From Polytrichum commune (Eukaryota > Streptophyta > Polytrichopsida > Polytrichales > Polytrichaceae), in the NCBI GenBank assembly GCA_950295325.1, contig OX485808.1, positions 25,132,527-25,196,526 of the forward strand: 64,000 nucleotides of DNA, in the 5' to 3' direction. Shown here piece by piece: positions 55,699-64,000 of the stretch. The notes under the pieces were generated by a model that worked only from the letters and a program-made list of their open reading frames with translations, was not told the origin of the DNA and did no database searches. The translations under genes were made by a program, and so were the position numbers. Within the stretch, counting starts at the first letter, position 1. Every line of letters begins with the position of its first letter.

Positions 55699-58600
55699 AT
55701 GGAACAAGGAACCCATGGAGCACATGAGAAAGGTTCCTCAAGTTCTGGACACTTAATGCAATGTTTTTGCACGATTTGCAAAGGGTTGAAGTGGTGGTCT
55801 AGAGCCACAGTGTACAGACATTTGAGTTCATATGCTGATAATGTGTCTTTTGAAACTAGTACCCAAGAGTCATTAAGTAGGCATTCACCCACACATACTC
55901 CTACTTTGTTGTTTAATATTTTAGAAAATGCACCCAATCCACCAACCAGTGTGTCTCCTACTAATGAGCTTGCGCAAACATGTAGTGGTCCTCCTGCATT
56001 ATCCTTGCAGGAGGCAATCAATTCTTGCATTGTGGACATTCAAACAATGTGGGACAAGGCTCATGTTCCCATTGGATTGCAAGGTCAGATGCTAAACCAA
56101 TTATTTGGGTCATTACAGAAAGAGCCAACAGTCCTTGAAGTTGGAGGCGTTGATCACAGAGGGTTGTCTTTGGGAAAATTGTTGACACTTGCTGGCCCAG
56201 AGTGGCAAGGAGATGTAGGTGGAGGATTTGTTGCACCAAGTTCCTGGAAGCACTTACAAAAATATTATAAGTCACTAGGGTTGGTAGAAGCAAAAAGGTT
56301 TAGATTATGCACGGGATCAAGACAAGTGTCGCATAAACCCCATCTTATGCAACCTAGCCTTGAAGATGTGTATGAAGGACTTGAAATGATTAGATGTCAA
56401 TGTAGGCCAGGAGTGGGGTCAAGGTTCAAACGTGATTGCTCTATTTGTGCAGAAAATTGTCCTTGTTGCTCTAAAATGAGGAAGGATATCTTAGCTTTCG
56501 AGTACATGCCAATTGGGTTGCTGTTGGCAAGCATGTGTAGAAGTAGGTCAATGTGTCATAAGTTGTTGCATGTATAGAGGAACAAAGACAAATGGCTGGG
56601 AAAAGACATTGATTGGGTGCCTGAGAAGATTGAAGAGCATTATGATGGCTCTAAATTTTGGGAATGTCAAGCATTTTGGGACCCGGAAAAAGAATGGGAG
56701 ACCCCTGTCATTTGCCCAAACACAAATTGTTCACATTCATTTCGAGTTTTTCCCACAAAGTGCGAAGAATTGGTTGTTTCGTGGAATGAACATACAAAAC
56801 ATTACACCTTATGTTGTACAGAATGTTCCAATCGAATCCATGCTCCCAAAAAAATGGAAAAGGTAAGCATTATGAGTACCCTGAATATATTATATGATAT
56901 TGGATTCGTGTTTGCTTGAGATTGATGTCAATGAATCAGTATGACATACTCACAAGTTTTATATATGTATGTAGGGTGATCCAAGAAATTTTGCACTCAT
57001 GCTACATTGGGATGGATTCTTAACTGCAAAGACGAGCCTGAAAAGTTGTTGGGCTGTGGATTTGGTAGTTTTGAATGCGGGTAAAGTAGAACCCATTGGC
57101 CCTATACCTATTTTGTTTATCCCTTCAAGTTCTAAGAAGTTGATCAAAGGTGCAGATAGTAACCTGTTGATGTTTTTTTTGGAGCCTCTTATCAAAAACT
57201 TAGAGGAAATTTTTGTAAAGGGTTTTCCAGTATCATATGCATACCCTGTAGATGCTATTAGCGACAAACTTCCCTTGATCTGCATTGGTGAAGTGATTAC
57301 ATTACGTGCAATGCTTATATTGTGGACTGGGGATCACCCAGCCCAATGTAAAATTGGAGGGTTGAAAGTGGGTGGATACTCTTGTTGTAGAAGGCATAAA
57401 ATTGCATCTAGATGGCGAGGCATACCAAATACAAAGAAAGGTTTAGTGGAGTACCATGATAATAGGAAACAACATAGGTATCCACCAATTGTCCGAACCA
57501 TGGAGGACACTGCAGTAGTATTGGCTAATTGGCGTCAATTGCCAGATGGGAAAGAAAAGGATTTATTAGGACGTGAAGCAGGTGTGAGGCCAAATCCACC
57601 ACCCTTTAGCGTCCTAGTCCGGGTGATGACTTTGAGAATCACATTCACCTATTTCAATATTGAACCATGTGCAAGGTAATTGTCATGTTCAAATGAACAC
57701 GTATTGTCTCACTCATTTTGCTTTATTAATGTTGGCCTCTTGGCTAGTGCTAGAGTTGGCTTTCTCAAGAGTCCAACCCGCGGCTTTAGCCGCACATGCC
57801 CTTACGGACATTCCCCTCACTCTTTTGATTTTCACCCCATTTCTCTTGCCATTGCAAGAGTCCTTCACATTCTCCATTAATAACGCGAGTGAGTTATTTT
57901 TGACCGATTGGTACAAGTGTTGAAAAACACTTTTATCAATGGTTAAACACACTCACACAAACCCACACGTGGTACCAACTAGCCCAATGAATCTAACTAC
58001 TTAGCCACCACTAAAATGGCCTAATGTGATTAAGTTTTTAATGTGCTAACACCACTAATTGGGCTTAGCCTTGCTAACCCCTAGACGTCCTAATTGTGGT
58101 TTGCTATTAAACAGCTCTCGGTGCAGAGCCTGGGTCAGCAGCTTAGTCGCATATGTAGCCTGGTCGAACCAGCTGAGCCTGGATCAACAGCTTAGTCGCA
58201 TATGTAGCCTGGGTCGAACCGGCTGAGCCTGGATCAGCAGCTTAGTCGCATATGTAGCCTGGTCGAACCAGCTGAGCCTGGATCAGCAGCTAGTCGCATA
58301 TGTAGCCTGGGTCGAACCGGCTGAGCCTGGATCAGCAGCTTAGTTGCATAGGTAGCCTTGTCGAACCGGCTGAGCCTGGATCAGCAGCTTAGTTGCATAG
58401 GTAGCATGGTCGAACCAGCTGAGCCTGGATCAGCAGCTTAGTCGCATATGTAACCTGGGTCGAACCGTTGAACTTGGTAACTCTACCCCTAAACTACCCT
58501 TAAACACAACCACCTTATCCACTAATCAAATGTTTTCTAATCTCTTCTTCTTCTTTTGTCTTTTGTCTTTAACTAATGAACTAATCTACCACACTAACTT

Positions 58601-61315
58601 CACTAACAACTACCTAATCCTCCTAGGCAATCTCAAGCTCTAAGAACTCACTCCTTTGGGGGGCATTGAGAGAGAGAGAGATTAACTAATTGACTTCACT
58701 AGAAACTACATCACACATATGTGGCTCAAGCTCCTTAAGAGCTTGCTCCCTTGAGAGCACTTGATGGAGAGAGAGGAAAATGAGAGAGAAACCACCTTAA
58801 GTAGTAAAGAGGGAGAGAGGGAGAGAGGGAGAGAGAGGTGAGGATAGGGTGAGGGAATTAGCACCTCCAATCACAATCCCTTAGCCTTCACCTCTAAAGT
58901 AGGGACTAATCCCCTTCCACCAAGCTTCCTTCTTCCTAAACTAACAAGGTGGATCCAAAAGTGGGCATTTAACCCGCGGAGCTCACCTTGCTTCACCTTA
59001 CCCCCTACTCACATTATCAAGGCATACTCTTATTGAATTCAACCTTGAAATAATCACACAACACATTCTAAAGCCTAAACTTAAATCCAAACCACACTTC
59101 ACTCTTTTTATGTTTTGTGAATAATCATAACACATCAAAGTCAAACTAAAATTGGTTTCGAAGAGTTAATCACCACATGTGGGCACCATTTTGGACTCAC
59201 AGCAGGTATCTCTAGTCATTCCATATTGTGGAGATTGCACGCTCTACATGGATTTGATATTCTTCGGGATATTGTTTATGATGTGATGCACATCTTAGTT
59301 TTATGCATATTCAAGAAGTATGTTCACATGCTTGTACAATATGGTGAGCAACATAGAAGGGCAAAGGATATCGATGCGGCTTTGTATGCTATTAAGCATT
59401 ATAGACCTCAAGGTCTTGGGGCAAGATGGCCTCGAAATATATCATCATTGGGTTATTATAAGGCAGAAGAGTATCAACTTTTTGTAATGTGGTGTTTACC
59501 ACATATATTGGATCACTTAAACATTGGAGAAAGCTCTGTTCTAGAAGCTACAGGGATACTACTAACAAAAATTGGACGGCTCTTTTACAGCCATAGTAGA
59601 AAATATGGATGGACAGAGAAAACGATGGTAAATGCGAGGAAACTATTAGCAGCATGGTACATTCGAATGGAGGAGAGTGCTGGTCCCAACTCTTCACCAC
59701 TTGAGCACGTAGCAGGTATTCTTCAAAATTTCACTTCAATGTCATAAGATAGAAAGGCTTTGCTGTATCAACCATGTTCCATTAGTATAAGCCAATTTCG
59801 TGAAAATATATTGTAAGCAATGTGTCATTGTTAACATACTAAAGTTTTTAATAATATGATTTGTTTATGGAAGACAACACATATACTAACCCTTTCATGT
59901 TTTTTTCCAAGAAGTGGAGAAATTTTGGACAACGTGATCAGGCATGGTTGTCACGATGTATTATTGTGCTACCCATTTGAGAAGGAAGTGTCTAATTTTA
60001 TAAATATTCGATCCAATCAACTTAATAGTGAAGTGACTTTTAGTGATTTTTTTGCACGATATTGATTCACCAAAATGTACAAGCTTGTTGAAGTGGATGG
60101 TGATGGTCTTTTCCCTGAAAGTAAGGCACTCATGGATTTACCTTCAGACCCCAACTGAGGCACAACGAATTACATTGATGAGGTCACCATTGATATGTAA
60201 GCAGTGGCATGAATCGTGCGTCATTGTGGTGCCTTCTTCAGATATTGCTCTTCAGATTTGGAAACTCATTACCCTATTGCCACCACATTGCATGTGCAAG
60301 GAACTTATACAAAAGAAAGGGATTCTTGTAGGCCGAAAGAATGGCATGGTTACTGCAATCCCAGAGCCAACAAATATATATCTCCAAAGGTATTGGAGAC
60401 TCCATGGGTTCAATAATGGTCTCCTACCCTTTTTCAGTACCAGAATCCAATTTTTTTCTTCATTGATGTTACATGGGTAGCTGTTCCAAAAAGATGATTT
60501 TGTGATCATTGATCCAGATGTGGCAGTTGGGGGACATGCTTGGAGGTGGAAGGCAAAAGTGACACAGTTTTTGGCGCATGAGTTTCATGGTACGAAATAA
60601 GTATTTTTTCAGGAGATTATTATGTCACAGTGCCAACCCCATCTTCTGTCCATGTAGCTTTGGAACATGAGTTGACATGTATGACTGTTATCAAGGAAGA
60701 TGCACAGAGGTGGCAAGAATGCGGGAATAATATCAGAGTGGTGTCATCACTCATGTATAAATTCCTACCCTTACCTACATGTGGGCAAACCTTACCTTCA
60801 TTTGTGGCCTATGAGTTGGAAGACGTGGACCTGCGACTCAGAGCACTTACTCAATAATGGAAGACCAGGTTGTGTACCTCCATACCCTGAGAAAGGGGAT
60901 GTAATGTTGGTAAGAGCCATGGACTGGAGAAGAGAAAAACCCACCTTTGCAATTGCAGTTGTCAGGAATGTGACACCCCAAAGGTATCTACTTGATGTTG
61001 AAGGGGACTTCAAGGAGGAATGAGATTGCTAAGCAAACTGATTTAGAAGAGCAAGATTATTTTGTAGGGGAGGTCATTCTAGAATGGTTACAGGGAGTTG
61101 GTCGACCAAATTCTCGTCCCCAGAAGTTGAAGTGTTCAGGATTGAAGTGCACAAAGTCATGGCATTGTCTTGTTACACATCTTACGAACTACAAGGCGAC
61201 TCGGGTTCGTAATGGTGAACCATGTGTGTGGATATTAAGCCAAGGTAAGTTGTGTCCATGCAATATTTTTTTAATCACGTGTGTTGTTTTGGTGAAATTT
61301 TGTGGACATTGTTAA
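55699..61315 (+). pseudogene. TNP2-like transposase gene of a second CACTA-type family, fragmented
   Basis: Blocks in order: 55699-56577, with a zinc-finger-like CFCTICKGLKWWSRATVYRHL and later a Cys-rich CSICAENCPCCSK; 56617-56919; and 56999-57675, with LILWTGDHPAQCKIGGLKVGGYSCCRRHK, the TNP2 signature TGDxPAQ. After a gap of about 1.5 kb, 59226-59747 has FDILRDIVYDVMHILVLCIFKK, the DxMH motif. Further weak blocks at 59856-61315 keep short open stretches (YRHYPIATTLHVQG-like, PPYPEKGDVMLVRAMDW) in several frames. The gap at 57676-59206 has AAG|GTAATT and CACAGCAG|GT borders and may be an intron filled with repeats. Frame changes near 56577 and 57640 and in the tail indicate decay. No CACTA termini were found near it. 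It differs clearly from the TNP2 gene at 21147-25304. Confidence 0.6.
58105..58480. repeat. Tandem repeat, about 50-60 bp unit
   Basis: About seven units share GAGCCTGGATCAGCAGCTTAG, then TCGCATATGTAGCCTGG and GTCGAACCGGCT. They lie within the large gap or intron of the TNP2-like gene. A GAGAGA-rich stretch follows at 58668-58840. Confidence 0.85.
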
Positions 61316-62909
61316 AGTTTCATTGATCATTTATTGTTTTTTTTTTTTGCAGAATAAATTATACGGGCGTAGTATTATTCCTCTAAATTTTGGTTTTGGC
61401 AATATGCCTTTGATGTGGGTCACTTAAGAGCATAGGAGGCACCAACATCCATAAGTTTGCCCTAAAGAGGAGACCATGAAGGTTTTTCAACCTATTTCAG
61501 TTTGTTGGTCTTGAGGAGTTATACTCTAAATCAATATATGAGCAGTTTTTTCTTGTGTGATTCTACATTGTCAACATTGCACCAGAATACTCCGGTCAGC
61601 AGATTGACTACTGACACACTGGGGATGCAGCAGGCAGAGTTTCGGGGACCATTTCCCATTTAGCTAAGAATATGTAATCCTAACGACTCCAGTGTTGCAT
61701 AGAAGTGGAGTATGTGAGGAAGGAACTAACATTGCATTCTAGTTGTGTTGATCTGCAGTAGTCGTGCAAAGTGAGGAGTCTGGTGATATTCAACTCGTCA
61801 GGGCAAGGTGAGCCTGGAATACTCATGACACATATTTGGTGTTACTGAAAGTGGCAACATTGGAAACCAAGTACTGTAGAGCAGAGAGTGGAAGTCTGAG
61901 AGTCTGCATACAATAGGCGCTGGTGGAATTGGTGCGATCTGAGTCTCAAGTGAGTCTGAAGTTGGTGGATTTGACATCGACTTTGTTGTGTTTTTGAAAA
62001 GAGTGAGTTTTTGGGGTTTTTGAGGTTGTGGGAGGCAATAACCTTAAGCAATGGTCGGCTCTTGTGTGAGCACTTGACAGTGTGTGGTGGAGGCAGGCTG
62101 GATAGATTCACTTATTCGCACTTTGAGTCTCAACCGTGTGCAAATTCCATTGCAATAAGCTTGAAAAGCAGTTTTTGGGAGTTGGCGCTACGAAAGGGTA
62201 TTTGCTATACGAAAGTTGGTGTTGTGAGTGTCTATTTTGCAGATTGCTCAAAGGGATTAGATGCAAGTCAGATCCCTCACTGTAGTTGGGAACTTCCAAT
62301 TTTGTTCATTGTACAATTCAATCTAACTTAAGCATCGGAGTGTTTTTGAAGTGTTTGTTTTGCAGGTTGCTCAAAGGGGTGTGATACTATCAAGGAGAAC
62401 AATTAGTGTAACAAATGATTACTTTCAGTTCCAGCTTGAGATTAATATTGTAGGTGTGAAAATATCTATTTTTCCTACAACTCCAAGTTTACCTTATGAA
62501 GGTGTGTACATTTTTCAATCTTGGAATCACATACTCCCAAGCAGATGTACGAGAAAAAACTCTTTTCCCCATATATGTCAGATATTCCCATAATGGTGTT
62601 CACAAGACATGGGAAAATGTGTCATTTTAGCACTTTACCAAGGGGGGAATTTTTATGGGCCCCTTGTGGACCAAGCGAACGATCATACATTGGTCCACAA
62701 ATATCACTGTGAATTAATAAGACAGGCCGATCTCTTCGTTGACGAGGTTCATGCTGTGGAAAAGAGCGTCGCGAACTCTTTCCGATAGCACAACCGGAAC
62801 AAAAAGAATCGGTAGTTTTGTCTGTAAGCCGCAGCCGTGGACAGAATTGATTTTAGCCATAACCAGAATGATGTTATTGTGAATATGTCCAAGGTGAGCA
62901 TGTCAAGTA
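61316..62909. other. No gene seen
   Basis: Mostly AT-rich sequence with a T-run at 61338-61350. Plus-strand open frames at 62011-62331, 62351-62593 and 62521-62712 have no recognisable features. It may be the untranslated tail or further decayed exons of the TNP2-like gene. Confidence 0.4.
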
Positions 62910-63599
62910 TCAAGGGACTTAGTGCCATCAGAAGCGGTACTTAAACCAGGATTCGCGGCCAGGTATGCTTGTGTAGAAGATCCAACTAGCTGCCTTTAAG
63001 GTAGCGTCAAAACGCTCTGGGAGCCGATGTGTAAGTTTTGAAAATACGACATCTTCAGTAAATACCTTATCATGATCTTCAAGCTGCCCATTAATAACCT
63101 CAATCTCTCCAATGAAGGTAGAAAGATCACCGCTGGTTTCGAACTTCACATCGAAAACTGACTCTGTAAAGCATGAACAGACTGAGCAGCTTCATGAATG
63201 AGACAGACAATCCCATAGTTCTTTGGCCGTTTTGCAATTGACAAGCTGACGAAGTGCACTTATATCCAAAGTAGCACAAATAAGGGAGAAAGCCGGGATA
63301 TCTTTGCGAGCAAACGTAGCATTTGTAGATGCCAATGCTCCACTAACAACATCTCATATCCCACGTCCTTTAAGAGCCGCATGAAGTTGAAACTTCCAAA
63401 TAGGAAAATCACAACCAGAAAATCGATCAATATTGCCAAGATCTTTGGACTCACTCATGACAGTAACTACTGCAAGAGACGACGCTGCTGAGGCACGGAC
63501 AACAGAATTACTCATGACAGTAACACACCACGCTTCCGCACACCTAAGAATAAACCAGAGCAAGACGTGGGCCCATAACCTGTGGAAACTAGAGTTCAA
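62910..63599 (-). pseudogene. Ty1/copia gag fragment
   Basis: On the minus strand a block at 63354-63599 gives IDRFSGCDFPIWKFQLHAALKG, a typical copia gag start. A block at 62928-63149 gives VKFETSGDLSTFIGEIEVINGQL-like sequence and LTHRLPERFD, typical of the gag UBN2-type region. Between them the frame shifts at least twice. No LTR, primer site or pol was found in the remaining 400 bases, so it is an isolated fragment or runs off the window. Confidence 0.75.
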
Positions 63600-64000
63600 A
63601 TAGTGATTCTTCCTTACTCATTAACACAAACGTACATCATGATAATACTGATGCTTTAGCTTTCGAATCAATCAAGAGAGTTTCAATGCAAAACAGAATT
63701 CAATCAGAACGGTTTCTCTATCTGGTGCTCATCAGCTTCTCCCCAATGCATGAGCAAGAAACTTAACTAATTGTAAGAGACTTCAACAGTAATCCTGATG
63801 CTTCTTCTATTATCCCATCTGCAGGTAGCGTGCTGATCACACGTCACTAATACTATCATTTAGTAACTAACTAAATTCATGTCCTCACTGAAGCCTGTAT
63901 TTACTTCAACAGTAGCTCAATGTGGGCTTTGTCAACCACTTCTATAAACATCTGTTTATCCATTTCTTCGAACATTAGGTTGTCAAAATGTTATAGGCAG
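63600..64000. other. No gene seen
   Basis: Non-coding edge of the window. It may be the leader or LTR side of the copia fragment, but no LTR boundary could be recognised. Confidence 0.4.

Overview
The window looks like nuclear DNA of a plant of the bryophyte or charophyte type. It has spliced genes, TATA boxes, short interstitial TTTAGGG runs, plant superfamilies of hAT, CACTA, Ty3/gypsy, Ty1/copia and Tourist-like elements, and leucine-rich-repeat (LRR) gene fragments of resistance-gene type. The species is not identified; the assignment is inferred from gene style. Almost all of it is mobile DNA and the genes that DNA carries or has broken.

Layout. 1-914: LRR remnant and unassigned DNA. 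915-15894: a complete giant hAT transposon of about 15 kb (13-bp terminal inverted repeats, perfect 8-bp target duplication AGCGAGAT). It carries a protein-kinase-like gene, a small decayed gene, a coiled-coil/RING-finger gene and its own transposase. Each of the three larger genes has a TATA box directly preceded by an array of the same GC-rich minisatellite. 15895-17188: LRR remnant. 17189-20052: 3' part of a gene for an uncharacterised protein of the type I associate with DUF7869. 20053-29006: left part of a CACTA element (TNP2-type transposase, start of a second gene, a nested 949-bp Tourist-like element). 29007-31773: 3' half of a Ty3/gypsy element on the minus strand. 31774-51510: an inverted block holding, from left, a Pro/Ser-rich exon, an FCP1-like phosphatase fragment, a large three-exon gene with a DGQHS motif, about 36 copies of a 20-bp palindrome, the 5' part of the DUF7869-like gene, the right end of the CACTA element and the 5' half of the gypsy element. 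51511-64000: an LRR gene fragment, a second gypsy fragment, a broken TNP2-like gene and a copia gag remnant.

The middle can be read as a nest that was later inverted. A CACTA element (12.4 kb without its insert, TSD ACA) landed in a coding exon of the DUF7869-like gene. A gypsy element (972-bp LTRs, TSD AACAC) then landed in a coding exon of the CACTA second gene. Finally a balanced inversion of about 19.7 kb cut the gypsy integrase frame at 31773/31774 and 51510/51511. Undoing the inversion restores both target duplications, both pairs of element ends and three reading frames.

The two most unusual signals are the shared promoter arrays of the giant hAT element and the TTACGAACGNNCGTTCGTAA palindrome family, which lies around and inside a gene whose DGQHS motif recalls the ParB/DndB superfamily.
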